From CALAMC01 sp964459465 (GTDB lineage Bacteria > Zixibacteria > MSB-5A5 > GN15 > PGXB01), in assembly GCA_964459465.1 (NCBI GenBank), contig CAYWLR010000009.1:55804-119803 (forward strand): a stretch of 64,000 nucleotides of DNA, given 5' to 3'. The stretch's first letter is position 1. Each line of letters opens with the position of its first letter. Below are positions 50,640 to 59,277 of this stretch, in pieces. The notes below the pieces were generated by a model that searched no databases, was not told the DNA's origin, and saw only the letters and a list, made by a program, of their open reading frames with translations. The position numbers were made by a program, and so were the translations under genes.

Positions 50640-52997
50640 TCACACCTGAAACAGGTACTGAATTTTCATGAAAAACTTGCGCGAGGCCATATTCCAGTTC
50701 TGGGCCAGACTCGGATTCGGCTCCGGGCTGTAAAATGGATATAAATCGGCCGGCAGTTTTTCAAAATCATAGGTTACCCCCGCATAAAACACCGAAAAAG
50801 GACTGATACGAAAAGTGACCAGCGGATCGATACTCCAGTTCTTCTGCAGATAATAGGCGTATTCCGCCGAGGGATCCTCCGATATCGGGATCGCAACCTC
50901 ACGGTAGGTATGCTGAACCACCAACCGAACCGACAACGACTTGGTCAGCTGAAATCCGAGCCGGGCTCGTGCCACGTAGTTTTCAAAAAATTCCCGGTCG
51001 GTCTTGAGGTCATCGCTTTTCAAATAGCTGAAATACGGCTCAATTATAACTCTGTCAATCGGCTTTAAGTTCAGGCTGGCTTGAAATGAAAGTTCCCGCC
51101 CCTTTTCGAGCACGTTTAAAGCCGGGCCGTTCCCCACTTCGGCATTGAAATATCCCCCCAGTTTATTGCTGAACTGGCTGAAGGCGTCAAAGTGAATCCG
51201 CCAGAGATCACGAAAACGCACCCCGCTCCACGTCTCATCGCCGGTGCTTAATACAACCGAAGCATTGGTTTGGGCAAATCTTAAAGCGGTTGACCACCCC
51301 AGATTCACGTGCGACCACTTCCGCTCGCCCTCGTAATTCCATCGGGAATCGGCGCTGAAACTTGGCCACATCCGATCGAGCAGGCCCCGGTCATAATAAA
51401 TAACATACTGGGTGTAAAAATTCAGATTCCGATAGTCCACCCACGGGTCATAACCCACCTGCGTCCGATAGGTCCAATCAACCTGATTATAGTCAAGCTG
51501 GAAACTCCAATGCCGGGCGTTCCGATTAAAGCGCGAAATCAGGCCGAATCCGGTGAATGATTCACCGTCAAATCCACGCGTATATTTACCGTCGGCAAAC
51601 AACCTTTGCGAACCGTATAGTTCGCTGTCGTCCGATTCTTTGGTATAAGTCATCAGATACTGCCCGTCGATAAAATACGTGGGCGATAAGCGAATTCGCT
51701 GGTCCAGTCCGAAAATGGTGTTCGACCCGCCCGCTTCATACCGACGGTCATTGAGTATCATCCCTATCTGCGAACTCGAGCCCAGAGAACGCATGCCCCG
51801 GAATATGTTGACATAACTTTTGCCGATGTCGAACGGTCCGACACTCGATTCCTCCAGCGGCACCAGGTAAAATGAATGGTCGTCGACCGCCGACAAAAAG
51901 CCGAATCGATACTTCCCGGACCGGCCGGTCAGCTTCACCGCCAACTGCGGGTCGTTGATCGTTCGTGAATAAAAGGAATTAAACAACGTTATGAAAATAT
52001 CCCGGCCTTCCTGGAAAAACGGGCGCCGCTCCGGATAATAAAGCGCCACCGGCGAATTGACATCTATCTGTGCCGCGTCCGCCTCTATCTGGCTGAAATC
52101 GGGATTCACCGTTGCCTCCAGAGTAACGTCGGAATTAATGGCATATTTTGCGCCCAGCGCCATTTCGCCGTCAACGTCAAGGCTCTTGAAGGGCAGTTCC
52201 GGGTCATAGGGATCCGTCACGAATTTGCTTTGATTGGCAATCGCCGCCGGAAGAATTTCGATTCCCCGCCCCGGATGGACATCGGCGATACCGTTGACCG
52301 TTCCCCATTGACAGGGCCAGCATAGCTCATTGCGGTTATTGGCCGTCCAGGAATATTGACGGGGACTTTCACGAGGGTGATTACGCCAGAAATCCATCCG
52401 CCACGTTTGCGCATCACGGTTGGGAAATCGCAAACCGGCAAACGGCACCGCCATTTCCACCTGATAACCGGTCGATGTAACTTTGGCGGCCGAATTCCAG
52501 ACCAGATCGAAACCGATATCCGAACCCGTAATATTGTTCCACATCATGTCTTTTTGAATACCGTAAGGATTCACATACAGCAAGTACGCCCAGGAGGCAT
52601 CACCGTAGGTATCAAGCAGCACAATAACAGCATCGTCACTGTTGAACTGGTCGCGCTGGCACATCGTCGCACGAATCTGTGACGGGTCGTCATGACAGAT
52701 AAATCCCACATAAAAATTATTATCATCATAAGTTACCATGACCTGCGTCCTGACCGGCGGCTCGCTATTGTCGCCGGGTGTCCGTTCGACGAAATTGTCC
52801 GATGACGCCGCCGCCTGCCAACCGGCGTCGCCCAAATCCCCATCCACATAGATCGCCCCCGTCGCTCTGGCAATATCCATGACGGGATGAAACACGGGCT
52901 GAAAATTTTCCGAAGCCATACCCGTAACAATCATTAAACCCCACACCATTACCGCCATTGCCGGGCCGAATAACGGCCTGAAAAATCGTGAGGACAT
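50640..52997 (-). CDS. DUF5916-family outer-membrane protein with CBM9-like N-terminal domain
   Basis: A 785-residue exported protein. After a signal peptide (FGPAMAVMVWGLMIVTGMA), residues 40-230 match the carbohydrate-binding family 9-like fold (AIYVDGDLGDAGWQAAASSD, VMVTYDDNNFYVGFICHDD). The rest is the DUF5916 barrel, with the characteristic stretch VNPDFSQIEADAAQIDVNSP and YYPERRPFFQEGRDIF near residue 325, ending in FFMKIQYLFQV. The family is widespread in Bacteroidetes and relatives, with unknown substrate; a role in binding or passing glycans is plausible. Monocistronic with a strong terminator; AAGGA precedes the ATG by about 9 bases. Confidence 0.88.
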   Translation of the reverse strand: MSSRFFRPLFGPAMAVMVWGLMIVTGMASENFQPVFHPVMDIARATGAIYVDGDLGDAGWQAAASSDNFVERTPGDNSEPPVRTQVMVTYDDNNFYVGFICHDDPSQIRATMCQRDQFNSDDAVIVLLDTYGDASWAYLLYVNPYGIQKDMMWNNITGSDIGFDLVWNSAAKVTSTGYQVEMAVPFAGLRFPNRDAQTWRMDFWRNHPRESPRQYSWTANNRNELCWPCQWGTVNGIADVHPGRGIEILPAAIANQSKFVTDPYDPELPFKSLDVDGEMALGAKYAINSDVTLEATVNPDFSQIEADAAQIDVNSPVALYYPERRPFFQEGRDIFITLFNSFYSRTINDPQLAVKLTGRSGKYRFGFLSAVDDHSFYLVPLEESSVGPFDIGKSYVNIFRGMRSLGSSSQIGMILNDRRYEAGGSNTIFGLDQRIRLSPTYFIDGQYLMTYTKESDDSELYGSQRLFADGKYTRGFDGESFTGFGLISRFNRNARHWSFQLDYNQVDWTYRTQVGYDPWVDYRNLNFYTQYVIYYDRGLLDRMWPSFSADSRWNYEGERKWSHVNLGWSTALRFAQTNASVVLSTGDETWSGVRFRDLWRIHFDAFSQFSNKLGGYFNAEVGNGPALNVLEKGRELSFQASLNLKPIDRVIIEPYFSYLKSDDLKTDREFFENYVARARLGFQLTKSLSVRLVVQHTYREVAIPISEDPSAEYAYYLQKNWSIDPLVTFRISPFSVFYAGVTYDFEKLPADLYPFYSPEPNPSLAQNWNMASRKFFMKIQYLFQV

Positions 52998-53317
52998 TTC
53001 CCGATTCCTTCTGTATAATTTTGCGGATTATGGTTTTCCGGCGTACATACCCGTAGCGGCACGCCTTGTTAACAGAGATCCTCCAGCTTAATGGTGTTAA
53101 TTAATCTGTCACAGGTATTAGACGGGCGATTTTAATAAATGTTCAATTGAAGTTTTGCCTTATCGAATAATGTGATTTTAATCCCCTGGATCGTTCCATG
53201 CCTTGTGCCCGGTCGAACGATCCGCAAACCTGCCGAAAATAATCTCGCCGTTGTGCCCGGTCGCAGTTCCTGAACTTTGAAGGGCCGGTCCTCAGATCGA
53301 CCGGGTCTTCGCCAGCT
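52998..53317. other. Intergenic region of 320 bases between DUF5916 and rdgB
   Basis: The left part would be the leader of the DUF5916 gene, but I find no convincing promoter. The right part carries two partial copies of a dispersed palindromic element, listed as a repeat. No gene is visible. Confidence 0.5.
53203..53306. repeat. Degenerate copies of a dispersed palindromic repeat
   Basis: TTGTGCCCGGTCG occurs at 53203-53215 and again at 53251-53263, and CCTCAGATCGACCGGGT at 53290-53306. The same two phrases form one compact hairpin at 63044-63077. Here they are spread out by unrelated sequence, suggesting decay or partial duplication of a REP-like element. Confidence 0.65.
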
Positions 53318-53908
53318 TTAAACCCTCATCGCTATCAACTCCCTCGCCGCCGCCACCGCCTTGCCCCGGTGAGACACCTTGTTCTTCTCCTCCAGCGACA
53401 TTTCGGCAAAGGTCTTCCCCGCCGGGGGATAGAAAAACACCGGATCATAACCGAAACCATTCTCGCCCCGGTTTTCACGCGTTATGACTCCCTCTACGGT
53501 GCCATCCACCGTCTCGACATTTTCGTCATCCCAGGCAATCGCGATCACTGTCCGGAATCGCGCCTGTCGCTTATCCTCGGGGACATCTTTCATCTCCCTT
53601 AAAAGTTTGGCGTTGTTGTCGGCGTACGTGCATCCCGGCCCGGCATACCGCGATGAATATACCCCCGGCGCGCCGTTCAATGCCGCCACTTCAAGCCCGC
53701 TGTCATCGGCCACCGCCGGATAGCCGGCAAATTCCGCAATCCCGCGCGCCTTGAGTATGGCGTTTTCTTCGAGGGTCGCCCCGGTTTCCTTGATATCCGG
53801 AAAATCCTCAAAATCCGATGACGTCAATATCTCGACCGGCAACCCGGCCAAGACATTTTTTATCTCCCGGATCTTATCTTTATTCTTGGTGGCTAATACA
53901 AGTTTCAT
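53318..53908 (-). CDS. rdgB: XTP/dITP (non-canonical purine NTP) diphosphatase
   Basis: A 196-residue Ham1/RdgB pyrophosphatase that removes inosine and xanthosine triphosphates from the nucleotide pool. Seen: LVLATKNKDKIREIKNVL at the start, ETGATLEENAILKA, the catalytic AVADDSGLEVAALNGAPGVY with the essential aspartates, GFGYDPVFFYP and the closing SHRGKAVAAA. Standard length. It is the last gene before a repeat-bearing intergenic region; 131 bases separate it from the citryl-CoA-lyase-like gene upstream. Confidence 0.96.
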   Translation of the reverse strand: MKLVLATKNKDKIREIKNVLAGLPVEILTSSDFEDFPDIKETGATLEENAILKARGIAEFAGYPAVADDSGLEVAALNGAPGVYSSRYAGPGCTYADNNAKLLREMKDVPEDKRQARFRTVIAIAWDDENVETVDGTVEGVITRENRGENGFGYDPVFFYPPAGKTFAEMSLEEKNKVSHRGKAVAAARELIAMRV

Positions 53909-54039
53909 GGCTTTGATATTTAATAAATGTTTGCGTGCCCCATCGCCCGAAGGTCCTGAATTTTATGAAGGATCAGCGGTGGGATATTTTCTATTTCCTG
54001 GCCCGAGGTTATTCACAACTGCCCCAGCCTTTCAATCGC

Positions 54040-54804
54040 CTATATCTCCCTCTCCGCCGGCCCATCATACGAAAAATTGCGATTGCCCAGCTGACGCATC
54101 GGTTTCTCCCGCGTCATTTCTTCATAGGCATGCGCAATCAATCCCGGAACCCGTGATATAATGAAGAACCCCTTGCCCAGTCGATAATCGAAACCCATAT
54201 CGGAGATAACCGCCGCGATCGCCCCGTCGACATTAATCGGCAATTGCTTGCCCAGTTTGGTCCCCAGCGCCTTTTCCAGTGCCAGGCACAGCTCGATATG
54301 CCGCCCCGAAAACCCGCACTTCTTGGCAATTTCAAAAAGCTTCAATGTCCGTGGATCGACATTGTGCAGGCGATGCCCGAAGCCCGGCATGCGGATTTTT
54401 TTCTCGGCCAGATAATCGACCAGCTGATTGGCCAACTCCTCGACCGAGCCCTCCTTTTTGGCCCACTGTTGCAGGATTTTAGCGCAATTCTCGATCGCCC
54501 CGCCGTGGCTGTCGCCGATTACCAGCACGCCTCCGGCGATGGCCGCGTTGAGCGAATTTCCGCCCGATATCACATTGCGCGTCCCCAGCACCGACGGCGG
54601 CGAACAACCATGATCGATCGAGGACACCAGTATCGCCCGCATCATTTCGGCTTCGGCCTTATTGGGCAATTCCCCTTTGAGTATCAAAAACACCGCTTCC
54701 GCAAACGACAACTTATCCATGATATCGGTGATATCATAACCCCTTACCCGGATCTTGCCGGGCGCGATATTGGTAATGGCCGATTGCCAGTCACTCTCCG
54801 ACAT
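54040..54804 (-). CDS. Citryl-CoA lyase / citrate-synthase-like short protein
   Basis: A 254-residue protein of the citrate synthase fold, much shorter than citrate synthase (about 430) but matching the citryl-CoA lyase part of ATP-citrate lyase and stand-alone relatives. Catalytic elements are kept: histidine in GDSHGGAIE, histidine in RMPGFGHRLHNVDPR and aspartate in NVDGAIAAVISDMGFDYRLG. It would cleave citryl-CoA to acetyl-CoA and oxaloacetate, or a related acyl-CoA. The start codes MSESDWQSAI with a GGGAGG site. No citryl-CoA synthetase subunits are in view, so participation in a reductive TCA cycle is unproven. It follows a lipoprotein gene by 13 bases. Confidence 0.8.
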   Translation of the reverse strand: MSESDWQSAITNIAPGKIRVRGYDITDIMDKLSFAEAVFLILKGELPNKAEAEMMRAILVSSIDHGCSPPSVLGTRNVISGGNSLNAAIAGGVLVIGDSHGGAIENCAKILQQWAKKEGSVEELANQLVDYLAEKKIRMPGFGHRLHNVDPRTLKLFEIAKKCGFSGRHIELCLALEKALGTKLGKQLPINVDGAIAAVISDMGFDYRLGKGFFIISRVPGLIAHAYEEMTREKPMRQLGNRNFSYDGPAEREI

Positions 54805-54817
54805 TACGCCTCCCTTG

Positions 54818-55636
54818 TTACTTTACTTCTATAACCTCTCGGACGACCGAATCGTCGATAAGAGTATCTTTCTGAATCGTAAAGCCCGTGAATCGTTCTT
54901 TGACAAAAGTCTCCCAGTCCGCTTCGAATTTCGAAAAATCGGTCCGAAACAGCTCTTCGATTGATTTCTTATAATCGGCGGCCGACTGCCAGAGCATCTT
55001 GAAACGGTTGATACCGTAGGTGTACGTTATATATGCCACCAGCGAGGCCGCCTCCTGGCGGCGATAAAGAATATGCCGGCGCAAAAACGCCTCGTTGTTG
55101 AACATGCTATCAAGCGGGATATACTGCCCGATTTTGTGTAACATACCCGTCAGGTCGTGATAATCATGGCCGGAATAGTCCCTTAATGCTATCAGGCCGT
55201 CGTGCAATACCCGGAAATCGGTCGCGCGAAGCTTCATTTTCGGAATCAGGTAGGCTATAATCGGAACCCCCAGCGGCACCGGTCGTCCCCAGTGAATTTG
55301 ATTGGACGTCACATAGGGAATTTCATGTCCAAGAAGCGCCGCGGCGTTGGCCGAATCCATGTGAATATAATAATGAATCGTGTCGGTCGGGATATCTATG
55401 GCCAGAAATTCACAATTCTCCAGCAAATATCGTTCATTGAAATTGGCGAAGCGGTCGATATTCCGTCCCCAGTATTCACCCCGTTCATAATGATAGACGA
55501 AATGCCTGTATGTGTATTTCTCCCAGCCCTCATAAACCGGCAGTGGCTCATCCTTCTTTTTACCACAGCCCAATAGCGCCACACAAATCAGCAAACCCGA
55601 AACAACCGCCGTCAGACGACCAATATGACTTTTCAT
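54818..55636 (-). CDS. Lipoprotein of unknown function
   Basis: A 272-residue protein with a lipoprotein signal (LTAVVSGLLICVALLGCGKK, lipobox cysteine near residue 24). The mature part (YRHFVYHYERGEYWG onward) recalls the peptidase MA-like/gluzincin fold, in which an HExxH helix sits at the place of RVLHDGLIALRDYSGHDYHD here; the glutamate and the second histidine are missing, so catalysis by zinc is doubtful. Another helix-rich region with RRQEAASLVAYITYTYG follows, like the C-terminal part of those proteins. It lies just upstream of the citryl-CoA-lyase gene on the same strand. Function unknown. Confidence 0.65.
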   Translation of the reverse strand: MKSHIGRLTAVVSGLLICVALLGCGKKKDEPLPVYEGWEKYTYRHFVYHYERGEYWGRNIDRFANFNERYLLENCEFLAIDIPTDTIHYYIHMDSANAAALLGHEIPYVTSNQIHWGRPVPLGVPIIAYLIPKMKLRATDFRVLHDGLIALRDYSGHDYHDLTGMLHKIGQYIPLDSMFNNEAFLRRHILYRRQEAASLVAYITYTYGINRFKMLWQSAADYKKSIEELFRTDFSKFEADWETFVKERFTGFTIQKDTLIDDSVVREVIEVK

Positions 55637-55721
55637 CGATTCCTGCCTTTATCCGATATTACGCCGTTCTGCTTAATTGCACGGGAATATACTTTTTGAC
55701 CGACCCGATGTCAAATCAGGA

Positions 55722-55749
55722 AAATAAAAAGCCCCGCTCCGGGCGGGGC
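55722..55749 (-). terminator. Intrinsic terminator of the VOR/NADH operon
   Basis: GCCCCGC pairs with GCGGGGC (7 bp, 5-base loop) and the minus strand continues TTTTTATTTT. It lies 27 bases after the last stop codon of the nine-gene operon. Confidence 0.9.
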
Positions 55750-55775
55750 CTTTGTAATCAAAAAATCCCGGAAAT

Positions 55776-56183
55776 TCAAACTTTATTGTAAACCAGCGCC
55801 TTGGTCGGACAAAATTGAACACAGGCCGGATTACCTTTACAGATATCGCATTTGACAATTTCATCGTGGCCCGCGTCAACCATGGCACAGCCGAACGGAC
55901 ACGCCGCCACACAGGCCATGCATTTGACACACCGCTCATCGTCCAGATCAATCGCCCCGGTTTCTTCATTTCGCTTGAGAGCATTGAACATACACGACTT
56001 GACACAGGCGGGGTCATCGCACTGGAGACAAACAACCGGAACATATTTGTCGGGGGCGTAGGCCAGTGGATAAATACGGCTCCGGCCCGGTTTCTTGTCC
56101 TTGGCGTGCGAAAAAGCGCAGGCCAGTTCGCACGTCCGGCAGCCGATACACAGCGACGGGATTATTTCGAAGCGGTATTTCAT
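55776..56183 (-). CDS. Four-cluster [4Fe-4S] ferredoxin-like electron-transfer protein (CooF/HycB type)
   Basis: A 135-residue protein with four cysteine groups able to hold four [4Fe-4S] clusters: CIGCRTCELACAF at the start, CLQCDDPACVKSC, CVKCMACVAACPFG and CDICKGNPACVQFCP. This is the pattern of electron-transfer subunits such as CooF, HycB and those of aldehyde oxidoreductases and formate dehydrogenases. It ends the nine-gene operon and overlaps the stop of the NuoG-like gene by 4 bases. It would pass electrons between the NADH module and the 2-oxoacid oxidoreductase, or outward to another partner. Confidence 0.9.
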   Translation of the reverse strand: MKYRFEIIPSLCIGCRTCELACAFSHAKDKKPGRSRIYPLAYAPDKYVPVVCLQCDDPACVKSCMFNALKRNEETGAIDLDDERCVKCMACVAACPFGCAMVDAGHDEIVKCDICKGNPACVQFCPTKALVYNKV

Positions 56184-56956
56184 ACGGCCACCTCCGCCGC
56201 CTTCGTAATCAGACCACCCATTTTTTGAGCCAGCTCAAGACGTTTACAATCGTCGCAGGTTTCAAAATACTCATGGGGGATCTTTCTCTGATCAATCAGA
56301 TAATCGGCGAAATCACGGGTCACGATGGTTTTCCCGCAATTTTTGCAGGCAACCAACTCGAATTTCTTCTTCCAGATCGTTCTGACACCGTCTTTGTCTT
56401 CGTATGGAATGACGTCGGTCGGGCATATCTGGGCGCAGGCCAGGCATCCGATGCAGTCGACCGGCTCCTCGCCGAACGGCGGCGCAATAACCTTCTTCTG
56501 GCCGCGCATTACCGCCGAAATGGCGCTTTTACCGAGCACATCACATATCCGCGTGCAGGCGTAACACATGATGCAGTTATCACCCTCGATGTTGGCGAAA
56601 TAACTGGTTTCATGAACGCCATACTCCTCGGCCATTTTCTGGATAACCTCGGAATTGGGACACCGCGCCAGCTGCAAATCCAGCAGAGTTTTTCTGATTT
56701 CAAACAGTTCCGGAGTATGAGTATTCACGATCAACCCGTCCTCGACCGGATACAGACACGAGGTTACGTTCTTTTTCCAGCCTTCCCATTCCGGGCGCGT
56801 GATCTCCACCATACACAAACGGCAATTGCCGGTCGGTTCGATCGCTTCATGGTTGCATAAAGCCGGAACATCGATACCCAACCTTTTTATGACAGCCAGA
56901 AGCATCTCCCCTTCATGGGCCTTGATCACCTTCCCGTTTATCGTAATATGTACCAT
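56180..56956 (-). CDS. NuoG-like [2Fe-2S]/[4Fe-4S] protein, short, no hydrogenase or molybdopterin domain
   Basis: A 258-residue protein. Residues 1-80 are a plant-type [2Fe-2S] ferredoxin (PALCNHEAIEPTGNCRLCMVE with a fourth cysteine in TSCLYPV). Next is the NuoG-type region, then two [4Fe-4S] motifs (CIMCYACTRICDV, CIGCLACAQICP), and a C-terminal pair of CxxC motifs (CKNCGK, CDDC). The H-cluster domain of HndD and the molybdopterin domain of NuoG are both absent. It matches the small G-like subunits that accompany NuoE/F-like subunits in NADH:ferredoxin modules. It overlaps the 4Fe-4S gene downstream by 4 bases and follows the NuoF-like gene by 10. Confidence 0.88.
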   Translation of the reverse strand: MVHITINGKVIKAHEGEMLLAVIKRLGIDVPALCNHEAIEPTGNCRLCMVEITRPEWEGWKKNVTSCLYPVEDGLIVNTHTPELFEIRKTLLDLQLARCPNSEVIQKMAEEYGVHETSYFANIEGDNCIMCYACTRICDVLGKSAISAVMRGQKKVIAPPFGEEPVDCIGCLACAQICPTDVIPYEDKDGVRTIWKKKFELVACKNCGKTIVTRDFADYLIDQRKIPHEYFETCDDCKRLELAQKMGGLITKAAEVAV

Positions 56957-56966
56957 ATCTCACCTG

Positions 56967-58820
56967 TTATTTTATATCAATCGCGGCGAAAGTGCAGACG
57001 TCATAGCATGAGCCGCAGGCGTCGCATTTATTCTGATCTATTACGTGTAACTTCTTCTTCTCCCCGGAAATGGCGCCTACCGGGCAGACACTCAAACAGG
57101 CCATGCAACCGGTGCATTTATCATTTATGACATATTGGATCAGTTCCCGGCATACCCCGCCCGGACATTTCTTGTCGCGGATATGCGCCAGGTATTCATC
57201 CCGGAAATACTGAACCGTCGATAAAAACGGATTGGGACCGGACTGCCCCAGCCCGCACAGCGACGCCGTCACAATCGTTTTCGACAGCTTTTCCATTAAC
57301 GCCAAGTCGGCTTCCGTAGCCTCACCGCGGGTGATTTTCGTGCAGTACTTATATAGCTGAAGCAGACCTTCCCGACAGGGAACACATTTCCCGCAGGATT
57401 CGTGCACCAGAAATTCGAGAAAATATCGCGCCACTTCCACCGGGCAGGTATGGTCGTCCATGATTATCATGCCGCCGGAACCCATCATCGAGCCGGCCTT
57501 GGTCAGCGTATCGAAATCGACCGGCAAATCCAGCTTGTCGGCGGGAAGACACCCGCCCGAAGGCCCGCCCGTCTGAACCGCCTTGAACTCGCGACCGTCC
57601 GGAATACCCCCGCCGATATTATAGATAATTTCGCGTAACGTCATGCCCATGGGAATCTCGATTAAGCCTGTATTACGAATCTTCCCGGCCAGTGAAAAAG
57701 CCTTGGTCCCCGCGCTCTTGGGCGTGCCGATCGACGCAAACCAGTCGGCCCCCTTATCGATAATGACCGGAACCGTCGCAAACGTTTCAACATTGTTCAA
57801 AACCGTCGGCTGGTCGTGCAACCCTTTTTGCACCGATCGGATATACTTGGCCCGCGGTTCGCCGACCTCTCCTGCAACCGATTTCATCAGGGCCGAGGAT
57901 TCCCCGCAGACAAACGCCCCGCCGCCCCGGCTGATTTTTATATCAAAGCTCAAATCACTGCCAAGAATATTTTCACCCAGAAAACCGTACCCCCGTGCCG
58001 TTTCGATGGCCTTCTGGAGATTTATCACCGCCAGCGGATATTCCTCACGAACATAGATATATCCTTCCCTCGACCCGACCGCATAAGCACAGATTATCAT
58101 GCCCTCCAGAACCGAATGCGGGTCACCCTCCATGATACACCTGTCCATGAAGGCCCCCGGGTCACCCTCATCGCCGTTGCAGATGACATATCTAATCGGA
58201 GCATCGATTTTGGCGCATGATTCCCATTTGCGGCCGGTCGGAAAACCGCCCCCGCCGCGCCCGCGTAAACCAGATTTCTTGATTGTTTCGATGACTTCCT
58301 TCGGCTTCATGTCGGTCAGCACTTTGACCAGCCCGGCATAACCGCCCCGCGCGATATAATCCTCGATATTGTCCGGGTCGATTTGCCCGCAATTGCGAAG
58401 CGATATCCGTACCTGATGCCTGTAAAACGGAATCTCTTTATAATCGGTGTACTTATGGCCATTATCCGGATCGGAATACAACAACCTGTCTATTATCTCG
58501 CCCTTTTCCAGCGTTTTTTCGACAATCTCCGCCACATTACTCTTCTTTACTTTCGCGTAGAAGATGCCCTCCGGCTCGATAATCACCATCGGCCCCTGCG
58601 CACAGAAGCCGTGACACCCCGTCTTCTTGACCGCCTCAAGACTCACGTCTTTTACTTTTTTATCCTTCAGGACTTTCTTGAATTCATCGAGAATCTTGTC
58701 CGAACCGTTGGCCAGACACCCCGGCCCTAGGCAAACCAATATTTTCTTTTTCAGGGAATCCTGACGCTTGCGGCAATCACGCCGCCACTGTTCCAGTTTT
58801 TTCGGTGTGTCAATATGCAT
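56967..58820 (-). CDS. NADH-binding NuoF/HndC-like subunit
   Basis: A 617-residue flavo-iron-sulfur protein. The start at 58820 (MHIDTPKKLEQW) has an AGGGGAT site. Domains: thioredoxin-like [2Fe-2S] (ILVCLGPGCLANGS, KKTGCHGFCAQGP; residues 25-110), then the FMN/NADH part (SGLRGRGGGGFPTGRKW, CNGDEGDPGAFMDRCIMEGD), the SLBB/NuoF core (AAFVCGESSALM-like GGGAFVCGESSALMKSV), a [4Fe-4S] site (HESCGKCVPCREGLLQL) and a C-terminal two-cluster ferredoxin (CTGCMACLSVCPVGA, CDACGSCYDVCTF). This HndC/HydB arrangement is seen in NAD(P)-linked, often electron-bifurcating enzymes. Here no hydrogenase accompanies it. Confidence 0.93.
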   Translation of the reverse strand: MHIDTPKKLEQWRRDCRKRQDSLKKKILVCLGPGCLANGSDKILDEFKKVLKDKKVKDVSLEAVKKTGCHGFCAQGPMVIIEPEGIFYAKVKKSNVAEIVEKTLEKGEIIDRLLYSDPDNGHKYTDYKEIPFYRHQVRISLRNCGQIDPDNIEDYIARGGYAGLVKVLTDMKPKEVIETIKKSGLRGRGGGGFPTGRKWESCAKIDAPIRYVICNGDEGDPGAFMDRCIMEGDPHSVLEGMIICAYAVGSREGYIYVREEYPLAVINLQKAIETARGYGFLGENILGSDLSFDIKISRGGGAFVCGESSALMKSVAGEVGEPRAKYIRSVQKGLHDQPTVLNNVETFATVPVIIDKGADWFASIGTPKSAGTKAFSLAGKIRNTGLIEIPMGMTLREIIYNIGGGIPDGREFKAVQTGGPSGGCLPADKLDLPVDFDTLTKAGSMMGSGGMIIMDDHTCPVEVARYFLEFLVHESCGKCVPCREGLLQLYKYCTKITRGEATEADLALMEKLSKTIVTASLCGLGQSGPNPFLSTVQYFRDEYLAHIRDKKCPGGVCRELIQYVINDKCTGCMACLSVCPVGAISGEKKKLHVIDQNKCDACGSCYDVCTFAAIDIK

Positions 58821-58821
58821 C

Positions 58822-59277
58822 TTATCCCCTTTTGACCTTGCCCATGGCCTGGTCACAGCGCACCTTGCCGTGGTACTTATCATTGACAATCAACACCGGG
58901 GCCATAGCACAGGCGCCGACACAATTGACCACCTCGACGGTGTATTTCATATCCGCCGATGTTTCCCCGGGTTTGAGATGCAACCCGGCCTCGATCTGCT
59001 CCAGAATTTTATCCGCCCCTTTTATATGACAGGCCGTCCCCTTGCAAATTCTGATAACCTTCTCCCCGCGCGGCGTCAGACTGAAGGCATTATAAAACGT
59101 CGCGATGCTGTATACTTTACTTAACGGGACATGCAGTACTTCGGAAGCTTTTACCATGGCCGGAACCGGCAAATACCGGAACTCCCGCTGGAAATCCTGC
59201 AACACCGCGATAATCGCTCCCGGTTCCTTGGGATTGCGGTCGAGAATCTCCGTGACTTTATTCATGTCGATGTTCAT
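58822..59277 (-). CDS. NuoE/HndA-like [2Fe-2S] subunit
   Basis: A 151-residue thioredoxin-like [2Fe-2S] protein. An N-terminal helical part (GAIIAVLQDFQREFRYLP) precedes the cluster ligands in CKGTACHIKGAD and NCVGACAMAPV. SIATFYNAFSLTPRG is typical of NuoE. It transfers electrons from the NADH-binding subunit. The stop lies 1 base before the NuoF-like start, and its own start overlaps the gamma subunit gene of the oxidoreductase by 4 bases, tying both modules together. Confidence 0.94.
   Translation of the reverse strand: MNIDMNKVTEILDRNPKEPGAIIAVLQDFQREFRYLPVPAMVKASEVLHVPLSKVYSIATFYNAFSLTPRGEKVIRICKGTACHIKGADKILEQIEAGLHLKPGETSADMKYTVEVVNCVGACAMAPVLIVNDKYHGKVRCDQAMGKVKRG

Noticed and set aside
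50234..50671. 145-codon plus-strand ORF after the double methyltransferase gene
   Set aside because: It runs through tRNA-Pro, its promoter and a terminator. Translation of tRNA loops commonly yields such frames.
56180..58820. NADH-dependent [FeFe] hydrogenase HndACD
   Set aside because: The NuoG-like gene ends at 258 residues, before any H-cluster motif, and no other hydrogenase subunit is in the window.
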